From Paenibacillus sp. LS1 (GTDB taxonomy: Bacteria > Bacillota > Bacilli > Paenibacillales > Paenibacillaceae): 64,000 nucleotides of DNA. The translations under genes and the position numbers were made by a program. The notes under the pieces were generated by a model. It was not told where the DNA came from, ran no database searches, and saw only the letters and a program-made list of their open reading frames with translations. Positions within the stretch are counted from its first letter, which is position 1, and each line of letters opens with the position of its first letter. Of this stretch, positions 26,431 to 34,681 are shown one piece after another. The stretch covers positions 45,857 through 109,856 of the forward strand of contig NZ_JAPDOE010000015.1 in assembly GCF_026013365.1 (NCBI RefSeq), written 5' to 3'.

Positions 26431-26822
26431 TACGTTCGCTCCCACTCATTCTTGATATTATGTATCCCAAATCTTAACCACATCACGTCGGCTATCTGTT
26501 CATATCTTGATTCTTCTAAAATGATACATACACAACTTCACACGCCCAAGTTGGATGTTTTTCATTCAATCTATTAAGTAATTCTTTCATTCGAGCGGCA
26601 TCTTGAGGGATATGATCTTCAACAGATTTCCACCCCACTAGAATTAATTTTTGGGGCATCTCTACCAAACCCGTTATCGCTCCCAAAATGCATCCCAATT
26701 CATACCGTAGAATTCTGGAAAGCCGAGATTATTCCTCAGAAGCTATGTAATTGAGGTGAACTGTTTACATTGGTAACATCAATAATCACTTCTTCTTCTC
26801 GATCTTCTTTTCGATTATCCAT
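26430..26822 (-). pseudogene. Barstar family ribonuclease inhibitor, disrupted by three frameshifts
   Basis: Joining three reading frames gives a protein of about 131 residues with the barstar core: SPQLHSFLRNNLGFPEFYG, MNWDAFW, ITGLVEMPQKLILVGW. This parallels barstar's LPEYYGENLDALWDCLTGWVEYP. Each shift needs one extra base: near 26740, near 26681 and near 26523. The 28-residue first frame starts at ATG 26822 behind GGGAG. The last frame runs to a TAA at 26430-26432 that overlaps the next ATG. Barstar-type proteins block secreted RNases such as barnase; this copy cannot be made intact. Confidence 0.75.
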
Positions 26823-27043
26823 TATCTTACTCTCCCACTCATCTATTAAATTCGTTAGGTACATCTATATCCCCGACAGAATTGATCCACATTATTGGAA
26901 ACGGCTCGACTCTAATACGAACTACAGCTATTCTCAGTTGTATTTGCTTATGTCTTGTTCACTCTACGATGTAATAAGTCTATAATTTAAGTTTTGCAAA
27001 GTAAATTAGGATATATCTCACAACTCCAATCCTAGAACCTCAA
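26823..27043. other. Gene-poor gap upstream of the barstar relic, possible small relic
   Basis: On the minus strand, a 37-codon open stretch ends VEPFPIMWINSVGDIDVPNE then TGA just before the barstar ribosome site. It has no start codon and an in-frame stop at its 5' edge, so it may be the tail of another decayed gene. Nothing else is visible. Confidence 0.35.
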
Positions 27044-27092
27044 CCCAAAAAACTGGAGCGGAGGGCATAACCCCATCAGGCTCCAGTCTATG
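27044..27092 (-). terminator. Terminator of the sigma/anti-sigma operon
   Basis: ACTGGAGC / GCTCCAGT arms with a 21-base loop, followed on the minus strand by TTTTTTGGG. It lies 90 bases beyond the anti-sigma stop codon. Confidence 0.6.
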
Positions 27093-27183
27093 TGTATTTT
27101 AAACTCCGCTACATTTTCGTTTACATCACTTACGTCAACGGGTATGCCTGGATATGCAGTCTATTTCCCTATATGCCTTCTCT

Positions 27184-27927
27184 CTATCTCATACTAAATC
27201 CTAACTGTCTCAAATATGAATAAAATTTCTCTCTAACATGATCCAGATCCTTCTTCTGTTCCACCGATAATTGCTCCTCATGAATGCTGCCATCCTTATC
27301 CACAACGATAGCTTCATACTTCTCCATGTTCTCGAACAAGGCTTGAAATTCAATAAATTCCTCCTTCGAAAGCCTCTCCTCTGCAGCCTTGTATGTTTCA
27401 GTACGGAATTGTTCACGATCCATCATTTCCTTCTGTTCACTCGCGTCCTCTAACCGTTCGAAGAAAGGCTCCAAACTTGCCACCAGTTGGTTGTACTTCT
27501 CCTGATCCACCGTGCTCCATTGCTCTGGATGCAAATCTCCTTGTGGATCAGCATGCGCTAGAGCCATCTGTCCCAACTGTTTCAGTAGACTCATATACTG
27601 TGTGAACTCATGGTCACTAAAATACGCCTTGGCTTCCTGTAGCTTCGCTTCCAAACGATTATAATCGTCCGCTGTACCTCCCAACACTCTTATGTTTTGT
27701 TCAGAACCATAGATATCATCTGCAAGATATGTGTAGCCTGCATATGCGCCTGTAGGGATAATTAGAACTGCTGCAATTATTGCTGCGACTAACCACTTAC
27801 GAGGACGCCTATTTCCTCTGGATCTACTTCGGATCGCTTTCAGCATATTTTCTTTCCCTCCTGGTGAGTTAGACCACTTCCTCGTCTCCTGGCGATAGGC
27901 CGAACGTAATTCATCTTCCAGTTTCAT
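27184..27927 (-). CDS. Membrane-bound anti-sigma factor (DUF3600-like)
   Basis: A 247-residue protein with a cytoplasmic N-terminus (residues 1-42, basic at the end), one membrane helix at about 44-65 (WLVAAIIAAVLIIPTGAYAGY) and an extracytoplasmic, highly charged helical domain. The overlap of its ATG with the stop of an ECF sigma gene (ATGA, 27924-27927) indicates that it is the cognate anti-sigma factor. The extracellular part resembles the DUF3600 domain found in such proteins, though I am not certain. It would hold the sigma factor at the membrane until a signal arrives. Confidence 0.8.
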   Translation of the reverse strand: MKLEDELRSAYRQETRKWSNSPGGKENMLKAIRSRSRGNRRPRKWLVAAIIAAVLIIPTGAYAGYTYLADDIYGSEQNIRVLGGTADDYNRLEAKLQEAKAYFSDHEFTQYMSLLKQLGQMALAHADPQGDLHPEQWSTVDQEKYNQLVASLEPFFERLEDASEQKEMMDREQFRTETYKAAEERLSKEEFIEFQALFENMEKYEAIVVDKDGSIHEEQLSVEQKKDLDHVREKFYSYLRQLGFSMR

Positions 27928-28505
27928 GCCAATCCTCCACCTTTCCTTTTCTCAAATGAATGGATTACACTCGTCTTCTGGCGTAGCTTGCCCAATGCAG
28001 CATGAATTCGTGATTTTACGGTACCGAGCGGGATATCTAGAATCAACGCAATTTCTTCTTGGGTGTATCCGTTTAAATAATGAAGCGTAACCACTTGTTG
28101 CAATTTGTATGGCAACCGACGTACTTGATCAAGCAAAGGTTGATGTGCCAATTTGCTGATTAGATCCACAGAGAAATCAACTTCCAATCCACTGTCCGAC
28201 TTCTCGATTCGCTTGCTGAATCGTATTTGGGTCAGCTTCCGTCGCCGATAATTTTTCACCTGACGCATCGTTATGCCCATAAGCCAAGGACGAAAAGCAC
28301 GCTTGGCATCATATCGATCCAACGACCGATACGCCTGAATATAGATATCCTGCACCAAATCTTCCGTATCAGAGACATGATTAATCAGAAATCGGACAGT
28401 CCGATACACATCCGTTACCGTTCTTTCATACAGCTCTCCATAGGCTTCATCATCCCCAGCTCGCGTTAACGCTACAAGTTCTATGTATTCATGTTCCGCT
28501 CTCAT
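27924..28505 (-). CDS. ECF RNA polymerase sigma factor
   Basis: A 193-residue sigma-70 family protein of the extracytoplasmic-function type. Region 2 is seen at about residues 20-85 (AYGELYERTVTDVYRTVRFL, DTEDLVQDIYIQAYRSLDRYD, FRPWLMGITMRQVKNYRRRK) and region 4 at about 125-175 (LPYKLQQVVTLHYLNGYTQEEIALIL, GTVKSRIHAALGKLR). It is coupled to its anti-sigma gene. A GAAACTTTT box about 100 bases upstream resembles an ECF -35, but the matching -10 is not at the usual distance. It interrupts the series of immunity-like genes. Confidence 0.9.
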   Translation of the reverse strand: MRAEHEYIELVALTRAGDDEAYGELYERTVTDVYRTVRFLINHVSDTEDLVQDIYIQAYRSLDRYDAKRAFRPWLMGITMRQVKNYRRRKLTQIRFSKRIEKSDSGLEVDFSVDLISKLAHQPLLDQVRRLPYKLQQVVTLHYLNGYTQEEIALILDIPLGTVKSRIHAALGKLRQKTSVIHSFEKRKGGGLA

Positions 28506-28775
28506 CAGCCAGCCCCTCTCCTCTATTCACTATATATTGGCATAACGAGTCCATATCGTTCGATTTATTTTCGAATAAAAAGTTTCTTGCTTCTTCGCAA
28601 GCCAATAAGATTATGCAAAAAAAGCCCACCACGTAACAACAAGATGGATTCATCCATCATTGTGTTGGATAAGCTTGCACTTCAGTTATAAATAGCCACA
28701 ACAGCAACTAAAGGTATATGAGTGGCAGTCCAATCGCGATCTCTGTTTGATAATTCTAATACTTCAAACTATTAA

Positions 28776-28959
28776 TCAATAATCCGTAAGCGCTGAAATT
28801 TCCATGGGCAAGACATTGTACTCCTGTTGAAGCAAACTTTCAATTGCATTCCAGTATGCAAAAATCCATCAGCTCCATTAAACTATACCAACGCTCATAA
28901 TTGGCCGCTCTCAATTGGTTATCCATATCCAGCTCATATGAGAACGTGTCTATGCTCAT
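28776..28959 (-). pseudogene. Small gene broken by a +1 frameshift in a T run
   Basis: From ATG 28959 (GGAG 8 bases upstream) the frame reads MSIDTFSYELDMDNQLRAAN and on to MELMD, then stops at 28840. Removing one T from the T5 run near 28868 restores FAYWNAIESLLQQEYNVLP and an end at 28776, giving about 60 residues. It starts 12 bases after the stop of the gene at 28972, so it belongs to that operon. No family recognised. A genuine shorter 39-residue product is also possible. Confidence 0.5.
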
Positions 28960-28971
28960 CTCAAAATCTCC

Positions 28972-29472
28972 TTAATATACAACTAATTTCCCATTCGGAT
29001 AATCGCCTTCCCACCCACAAGGAAAATGACCATTTTCGTAAATCTGGAGCAGGTCGAGGAAGAAATGCGGAAGTCTCTTACAGTCCGTGTACGCGAACTC
29101 CATAATCGAATGAAGCACGTCCCACTTCACGCAATCAACAAAGATGTGATCGAGTTGATATTGCTCCTTGTAGCTATGTAATTTTGCTGATAAAGATGAA
29201 TCAATATACCCCTTTGCATCCTCCACCTTTTTATTCCAGTCGGCATATTGTTTAGGATATTTTCTGTGCAAAAATTCGGTTAGCGTATTTCTTGCCTCCA
29301 ATGTGGTATGTTCCCAGCTGGCAGCTGAGTACCACTTTTCCGCCTGTACCCAACCATCAATTTGTACAATACTCTGTTTTATACTGCCTTGGGCTAAAGG
29401 AGTTCCACAATTCGTGAACCAATGAATGCTATCTATTCTGTCAAAAATCTCTTTGTTTATTTTCAATGCCAT
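28972..29472 (-). CDS. Conserved hypothetical protein, immunity-like context
   Basis: A 166-residue soluble protein. Notable parts are IHWFTNCGTPL (residues 16-26), SWEHTTLEARNTLTEFLHR (52-70) and a C-terminal FPCGWEGDYPNGKLVVY that looks strongly conserved. I believe this is a widespread small-protein family often found in polymorphic toxin immunity loci, but I cannot name it. It begins at ATG 29472 with GAGGTGA just upstream, directly after the TGA of the preceding gene (TGAATG). Confidence 0.65.
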   Translation of the reverse strand: MALKINKEIFDRIDSIHWFTNCGTPLAQGSIKQSIVQIDGWVQAEKWYSAASWEHTTLEARNTLTEFLHRKYPKQYADWNKKVEDAKGYIDSSLSAKLHSYKEQYQLDHIFVDCVKWDVLHSIMEFAYTDCKRLPHFFLDLLQIYENGHFPCGWEGDYPNGKLVVY

Positions 29473-29748
29473 TCACCTCGTTCTAAAGTCTTTTACATAA
29501 TTTTGGGACTTTCCCTCCAGATAGTTGTTATATTCATAGTATGCTTCTTCACTATTTTCTAGCAACATTGTAACCGTATAAGACATGATTTCAGTCCATT
29601 TTTTTATTAAATCCCTCTGATCCTCTGTCAGTGCGTTCTCTAACATCCTACCATTTCCAACCCACATATTGGAATAAAACTGGATGATCCATATACCCGC
29701 AATTAAATCACGATCCAGCTCTTTATTCTTAAATTCAGAGGCTAACAC
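29473..29748 (-). CDS. Hypothetical protein coupled to the gene at 28972
   Basis: A 91-residue helical, acidic protein that starts at GTG 29748 with only a weak ribosome site (GAAGAG), so the 5' end may be truncated or the start may differ. Its TGA directly abuts the next ATG. No family recognised. The divergent mprF operator begins only 13 bases upstream, which leaves little room for an independent promoter on this side and supports partial loss of the original 5' region. Confidence 0.5.
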   Translation of the reverse strand: MLASEFKNKELDRDLIAGIWIIQFYSNMWVGNGRMLENALTEDQRDLIKKWTEIMSYTVTMLLENSEEAYYEYNNYLEGKSQNYVKDFRTR

Positions 29749-29760
29749 GTTCAGACATTC

Positions 29761-29817
29761 TCTTCAGAATTTCTTTAGAAATATACCCATGAAATCCTTA
29801 GTTTTTTTCAATATGAT
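29761..29817 (+). promoter_or_regulatory. Repeat-type operator and promoter of mprF (site A)
   Basis: TCTTCAGAA (29761-29769) and TCTTTAGAA (29772-29780) are direct repeats with an 11-bp period. CCTTAG follows 23 bp after the second, then TTTTTTTCA and a -10 TATGAT (29812-29817). No good -35 is present, typical for an activated promoter. The same arrangement stands in front of the PAP2 gene and dedA. Confidence 0.65.
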
Positions 29818-29909
29818 TCCTGTACAGCAGGAAACTCGCAAGATACCCGTGCCCCCTGCCCAATAACGTTAAATTCTATTTTTTTCATAAAGGTGGAGTC
29901 CAATATACA

Positions 29910-32543
29910 ATGAAAGATTTGCTTCAAAACCTCAAGTTATTTCAGTTTCTAAAAGCTTGTTATCAATCCAAAATCATTAAAGCTCTCATCCCTGTAACGA
30001 TTCTCGTCATCATCTGTGTATACGGAAGACATGAGATTCAGCGTATTAATATAGCTAGCATTATTCATGAAGTACATATGAAGCCAGTTCATGTCATCAT
30101 TCAATTAATCACTGCTTCTTTTCTAGCCGTATCTGTAATGAGTACGTATGATTTTCTTATTCGCAAACAGTTTAAGCTCGATATTCATTGGATAACCACG
30201 TATCGTTACGCCTGGATCGCTAACACTTTTAATAATATGGTAGGGTTCGCAGGTCTTACCGGTGTAGGATTACGTGCGTTTCTTTATAAGAAAAGCGGGA
30301 TTTCCATGAAAACAATGGGCGCCGCCATACTTTTTTTATCGCCTATTTTATTGGTTGGCCTCTCCTTGCTTGGCGGTCTTGCACTAATCGGTATCTTGCC
30401 TGTAGAACCCCTATTTGAACAACATCCTTGGCTACGACTCGGCGTATGGGGAGTTGCCTTATACTTGCCATTTTTCTTACTCATGCAACGTTCATCCCTA
30501 TTCGCCAAATGGTTTAACGAGGGAAATGGCAGATTACCATGGAGCGTCATTCTCGCTTCTCTGGGTTCATCTGTTCTGGAATGGGCTTGTGCAGGAACAC
30601 TATTTTGGTTGTTTGCTTTTTCTGATCTGCATCCCTTACCCTTCGCTCCGGTAATGGGGGTATACGTTGTGGCAGCCATTGCAGGAATCATTAGTATGGC
30701 TCCAGGCGGCATTGGTGCTTTTGATCTGATCGCCTTACTCGGATTGCAGACATTAGGTGTTGAGCCTTCTCGAGCACTGATGATTTTGTTGTTATTCCGC
30801 ATGTTTTACTTTGTGATTCCTTGGCTCATCGGTCTGGTATTGGCCGGGCTTGAGATGCGTCCAAGTCGACAGCAATGGCAGGATATTACGAAGAACTGTT
30901 TCAATGCTACACGTAACATATGGGTCAGATGCTGGAATTGGCCTTCACGTTTCAGTTTGCTTAGTGATCTGGGTGCGTGGATGCTTGGCAAGCTCGTATT
31001 CGCTAGCGGGGTCCTTCTACTCATCTCCGCGGTTTCTCCAGGCCTTATAGATCGGTTGCGCTTCATGGAACATCTGTTATCTTTATCCATGATGCGCTTA
31101 TCTGAACAATTGTCAGTAACTATCGGTATCATGCTTATCGTCATCTCCTGGGGGATATCCATGCGTATTCGCCGAGCATACTTGTGGACTGGAGCATTGT
31201 TGTTAGCAGGAGCCATTTTCACATTTGCCAAAGGATTTGATTACGAAGAAGCACTTATATTATTAACCGTGGCGTTTATTCTGTGGATATCCCCTACACG
31301 ATTTAATCGTGAGAGTGTTCGTATATCTGCACGTAGCATCTGGATCTGGACGTTTCTTGCTCTAATCTCATCGTTGTCGTATTACATTATTGGGTCACAG
31401 CTGCATCCGGCTATTCTGCAACACCTGCCCATGCGTGCGCAACAATGGGTGTCACATCCTCACGACTATATGTTAACAGCGCTTAGTGGATTAATGGGCG
31501 CTTTGATTGTGATGGCTTTTGTCTTCACATTACGTCCGTCTCGCTATACAGAAATGCGCCCTGATGAAGAAGATATCGATAAATTCACTCAATTCATTGC
31601 TACAGAAGACGGTAATCTGTTAACTCATCTCCTCTATCTGGGTGACAAACATTTTTACTGGGCCCAAAATGATCAGGTTCTGATTCCGTACGCTCAAGTA
31701 CGTCAGAAACTCATCGTACTTGGTGATCCAATCGGCAATAAAAACCTTGTTGGTGCTGCAATTCAACAATTTCAGAGCTATGCGCATCATTATGCATTGA
31801 CCGTGGTTTTTTATCAGGCTACACCTGAATACCTATCGATCTATCATGAGAATGGCTACAAATTTTTCAAATTAGGTGAAGAAGCTTTGGTACCTCTAGA
31901 CACCTTTACCCTAAGTGGGAAAAGTAATCAAAACTTACGAACAGCCTTAAATAAGTCAGATCGCGAAGGGCAGATCTTTGAAGTATTATCCCCGCCATAT
32001 TCTTCAGAATTACTCTCTGAATTGCGTCGGATTTCGGACGAGTGGCTCGGTGACCGTAAAGAAAAAACGTACTCATTAGGGTGGTTCAACGAAACCTATA
32101 TTCAGCGTTCACCCTTAACACTACTTCGTAATGCACAAGGCAATATTTTGGCTTTTGCAACGCTGGCCCCATCCTATAGTCAACATCAAGTCATCTCCAT
32201 TGATCTGATGCGTCATCTGAATGATACACCGAATGGTACGATGGATGTGCTATTTGTACGATTGATTGAATGGGCCAAAGAACAGGGGTATTCTTACTTT
32301 AATCTCGGAATGTCTCCGCTCTCCAGCGTCGGTGAGAATCAGAACTCTCATCGTGAAGAAAAACTAGCCCGTCTGGTCTTTCGATATGGTGGGTACTGGT
32401 ATGGATTTGAAGGACTACGCCGTTATAAGGAAAAATTCTCTCCGGAATGGCATGCGAGATACTTGGCTTATCCTTCAGGCATGGCACTCCCCATACTTAC
32501 GCTTGATCTTATTCGGTTAGTATCCCGTTGTCCAAATGAGTAA
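29910..32543 (+). CDS. mprF: Phosphatidylglycerol lysyltransferase / flippase MprF
   Basis: An 877-residue bifunctional membrane protein. Residues 1 to about 550 hold some 14 hydrophobic segments (the lysyl-lipid flippase and membrane part); residues about 560-870 form the cytoplasmic GNAT-fold DUF2156 transferase, which adds lysine or another amino acid from tRNA to phosphatidylglycerol (for example KLIVLGDPIGNK near 607, FNLGMSPLSSVG near 800, and YRYKEKF-like LRRYKEKFSPEW near 853). It gives resistance to cationic peptides and daptomycin in Firmicutes. It has its own operator and terminator and heads a lipid-modification block. Confidence 0.93.
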   Translation: MKDLLQNLKLFQFLKACYQSKIIKALIPVTILVIICVYGRHEIQRINIASIIHEVHMKPVHVIIQLITASFLAVSVMSTYDFLIRKQFKLDIHWITTYRYAWIANTFNNMVGFAGLTGVGLRAFLYKKSGISMKTMGAAILFLSPILLVGLSLLGGLALIGILPVEPLFEQHPWLRLGVWGVALYLPFFLLMQRSSLFAKWFNEGNGRLPWSVILASLGSSVLEWACAGTLFWLFAFSDLHPLPFAPVMGVYVVAAIAGIISMAPGGIGAFDLIALLGLQTLGVEPSRALMILLLFRMFYFVIPWLIGLVLAGLEMRPSRQQWQDITKNCFNATRNIWVRCWNWPSRFSLLSDLGAWMLGKLVFASGVLLLISAVSPGLIDRLRFMEHLLSLSMMRLSEQLSVTIGIMLIVISWGISMRIRRAYLWTGALLLAGAIFTFAKGFDYEEALILLTVAFILWISPTRFNRESVRISARSIWIWTFLALISSLSYYIIGSQLHPAILQHLPMRAQQWVSHPHDYMLTALSGLMGALIVMAFVFTLRPSRYTEMRPDEEDIDKFTQFIATEDGNLLTHLLYLGDKHFYWAQNDQVLIPYAQVRQKLIVLGDPIGNKNLVGAAIQQFQSYAHHYALTVVFYQATPEYLSIYHENGYKFFKLGEEALVPLDTFTLSGKSNQNLRTALNKSDREGQIFEVLSPPYSSELLSELRRISDEWLGDRKEKTYSLGWFNETYIQRSPLTLLRNAQGNILAFATLAPSYSQHQVISIDLMRHLNDTPNGTMDVLFVRLIEWAKEQGYSYFNLGMSPLSSVGENQNSHREEKLARLVFRYGGYWYGFEGLRRYKEKFSPEWHARYLAYPSGMALPILTLDLIRLVSRCPNE

Positions 32544-32590
32544 TGGTAGGGTTGAATCTGATTTCAAAAAGTCCGTCCTCATCGGGCATT

Positions 32591-32632
32591 AAAAAGAGCT
32601 GAGTCGTCATTATGACGTCTCGGCTCTTCTTT
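32591..32632 (+). terminator. Terminator of mprF
   Basis: AAGAGCTGAGTCGTCAT and its complement, 15 of 17 paired, with a CTTCTTTA tail. It separates mprF from the PAP2 operon. Confidence 0.75.
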
Positions 32633-32678
32633 ATGCTATCTGTTCATACCACTCTTTTTCGAAACAAACTTTACTTGA

Positions 32679-32735
32679 TATTCAGAAATTCTTTAGAAAA
32701 TCCCTCTCAAGTTCTTCAGAGTTTATCTCTACTAT
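32679..32735 (+). promoter_or_regulatory. Repeat-type operator and promoter of the PAP2 gene (site B)
   Basis: TATTCAGAA and TCTTTAGAA (centres near 32683 and 32694) repeat at 11 bp, a third copy TTCTTCAGAG follows at the same 23-bp distance as in sites A and C, and a -10-like TACTAT (32730-32735) lies at the same position. Confidence 0.6.
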
Positions 32736-32770
32736 GGATACATTGATAAATCCGTATAGGAGTTGAGCAT

Positions 32771-33418
32771 TTGAAGCTTTCCAGTCCGTCATCTACCAAA
32801 TCAGCCTGGCTTTCCCTGCTTTGGCTTGCAGCCGTTCCAATCTTAAATATCTTCTATGGTGTGCTAAATCGGCCTGGGGATCATGTCTATAGTCTTGCAA
32901 CACCCCTGGATTCCATGATCCCTTTTGTCCCGGCCTTTATCATTCCTTATGTATTATGGTATCCGTTCATTACAGGTGCATTAATAGCAATTGCTTTTAA
33001 GGACAAACGAACCTATTTTCAAACGCTCATTGCACTTTGCAGCGGTCTGGTGATCTCATACATCTTCTTCGCTGTGTTCCAGACAGCGATTGAACGCCCC
33101 AACATTCAGGGTGAGAAAGGCTTTCTCTTCACCATGGTTGATTACATCTACCGTAACGATCAACCCTACAACTGTTTTCCCAGCATTCATGTCCTGAGCA
33201 GTTATCTGATCCTTAGAGGAACGCGTGTGTTTGGACGAGCGATATGGGCGATGACTTCCACCCTCTCCGTTCTTATTATGATGTCTACCGTACTGGTGAA
33301 ACAACATGTCGTCGTAGATATTGCAGGTGGCATCCTGGTTGGAGAGCTTTGTTTCCGTTTGACTGGAACAACCCTCCACGCTCTCTCATCGCGTGTTAAA
33401 TCGACTCGATTGGAGTGA
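32771..33418 (+). CDS. PAP2 superfamily membrane phosphatase
   Basis: A 215-residue protein with about six membrane helices. The catalytic PAP2 motifs are visible as CFPSIHV (near residue 138, motif 2) and KQHVVVDIAGG (near 178, motif 3 with the nucleophilic histidine and aspartate). Such enzymes dephosphorylate lipid phosphates, for example phosphatidic acid, undecaprenyl pyrophosphate, or transfer phospho-groups between lipids. The TTG start at 32771 has AGGAG 8 bases upstream. First gene of a lipid operon with the degenerate kinase. Confidence 0.85.
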   Translation: MKLSSPSSTKSAWLSLLWLAAVPILNIFYGVLNRPGDHVYSLATPLDSMIPFVPAFIIPYVLWYPFITGALIAIAFKDKRTYFQTLIALCSGLVISYIFFAVFQTAIERPNIQGEKGFLFTMVDYIYRNDQPYNCFPSIHVLSSYLILRGTRVFGRAIWAMTSTLSVLIMMSTVLVKQHVVVDIAGGILVGELCFRLTGTTLHALSSRVKSTRLE

Positions 33419-33426
33419 GATGAACA

Positions 33427-34512
33427 TTGACAGATTCCCCCTGGTTTTATCGCAAACATCGTATTCGTTTCCATATCCTGATCAGTTCTGGTTTGAGTTT
33501 TCTGATGGCCTTGCTCATGACCTTCATATGCATGCTTCCGCTTGCCGCAGTTCATCATGTAGCCAAGCTCCATCTATTGCAATTGCACCTGGCATATCTT
33601 GTTCTTATCCTATTTACTACGTTTTTTGTGATATCTTTTTTCATTCTGACTCATCGCATCGTTAGGGAAATTGCCACTTTGGATCACGCGATAAGCATCA
33701 TATCTGAAGGAGACTTGAGCTATCGAGTGCCTCGGCTTCAACTTGTTGAATTAAGAAAATTTTCGTCTCAACTTCAATCCATGGTGGAGCAATTACAAGA
33801 ACAGATGATCGAGGAATATGAGAGCGAGACCGCCAAGAGAGAATGGATTGAAGGCATATCAAATGAACTTTACGCACCCCTGGAAGGGATAATCCGAAAC
33901 GTGGAGTTATTAAAAACCAATTCATTTAGGAACCAGGAAGAATATAACCGGATTATACAAGAAACATATACAGATGCCTTTCAATTTCGAAAGCTAATGA
34001 ATGATCTAATCCAGCATGCCCGACTCTCTTCCCATGATACCCAGTTGAATTTAGAAAAAGCGGACGTCGTTCAGCTTATGCAGCGAACCATTTCTGACTT
34101 CGAATCGACAGCGAAAGATCATGACTTTATGGTGGAAAAAGAGCTGCCTTCTTCTCCGATTATGGCTCATATCGATGTTGTAAAAATAGAAATGGCACTC
34201 CATAATCTACTATTCCATGTGCTCAAACACTCCACTAAGCCAGGTACCATTCGCCTGATCTTCAAAGCTGATCACAGACAGCTCGTTATTGGGATAGAAG
34301 GTAATTTCTCCTCTCATCCTGATGCATACGGCATACCTATGGATCGTACACAACAGCATAGCTCATCCCGCACTGCATCAGAGATCTATGCCAGAACTGC
34401 AATGGGCCTTCATATCGCCAGAAATATGATTAAGCTTCAGGGTGGCACGTTAACTTTGAATCACGCGAACAACATTATTGTTGTGACTGTGCCACTTGAT
34501 CAACGTTCCTGA
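33427..34512 (+). CDS. Degenerate sensor histidine kinase (pseudokinase) paralogue
   Basis: A 361-residue protein with the same layout as the kinase at 36516: two membrane helices (about 15-40 and 55-76), a HAMP-like linker (ISEGDLSYRVP near residue 93), a DHp region and a CA region. However, the phosphorylatable His is replaced by Asn (SNELYAP at residue 146 instead of SHDLRTP), the N box reads HNLLFHVLKHS, the G1 box is lost and G2 is reduced to TAMGLHIAR. It cannot autophosphorylate in the usual way. It starts at TTG 33427, overlapping the PAP2 ribosome spacing by few bases. Likely a modulator of the intact kinase. Confidence 0.82.
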   Translation: MTDSPWFYRKHRIRFHILISSGLSFLMALLMTFICMLPLAAVHHVAKLHLLQLHLAYLVLILFTTFFVISFFILTHRIVREIATLDHAISIISEGDLSYRVPRLQLVELRKFSSQLQSMVEQLQEQMIEEYESETAKREWIEGISNELYAPLEGIIRNVELLKTNSFRNQEEYNRIIQETYTDAFQFRKLMNDLIQHARLSSHDTQLNLEKADVVQLMQRTISDFESTAKDHDFMVEKELPSSPIMAHIDVVKIEMALHNLLFHVLKHSTKPGTIRLIFKADHRQLVIGIEGNFSSHPDAYGIPMDRTQQHSSSRTASEIYARTAMGLHIARNMIKLQGGTLTLNHANNIIVVTVPLDQRS

Positions 34513-34593
34513 TAGTTCCACCTGTTCAAGTCTTGCCAGTAAGTTGGCAAGGCTTTTTTCTCTTGAACACAGTTGTGTGGCTTTGCTTATGTA

Positions 34594-34651
34594 TTCTTTA
34601 GATTTTCTTCAGAAATATGCTCATTAATTCCTTAGTTTTTTTCATTATGAT
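34594..34651 (+). promoter_or_regulatory. Repeat-type operator and promoter of dedA (site C)
   Basis: TTCTTTAGA (34594-34602) and TTCTTCAGA (34605-34613) repeat at 11 bp; CCTTAG follows at +23, then TTTTTTTCA and -10 TATGAT (34646-34651). The distance from first repeat to -10 is 50 bp, the same as at mprF. Confidence 0.65.
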
Positions 34652-34681
34652 TTCTATATCGACAAGAGAGGAGGCAAAACA

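Noticed and set aside
28560..28620. ECF-type promoter upstream of the sigma gene
   Set aside because: A GAAACTTTT box is visible, but the candidate -10 (CGAACG) is 19 bases away instead of about 16, so it is not listed as a feature.
24068..29748. Frameshifts explained as genome-wide sequencing errors
   Set aside because: Long conserved genes on both sides are intact, which argues against systematic indel error, although reads would be needed to exclude local error.
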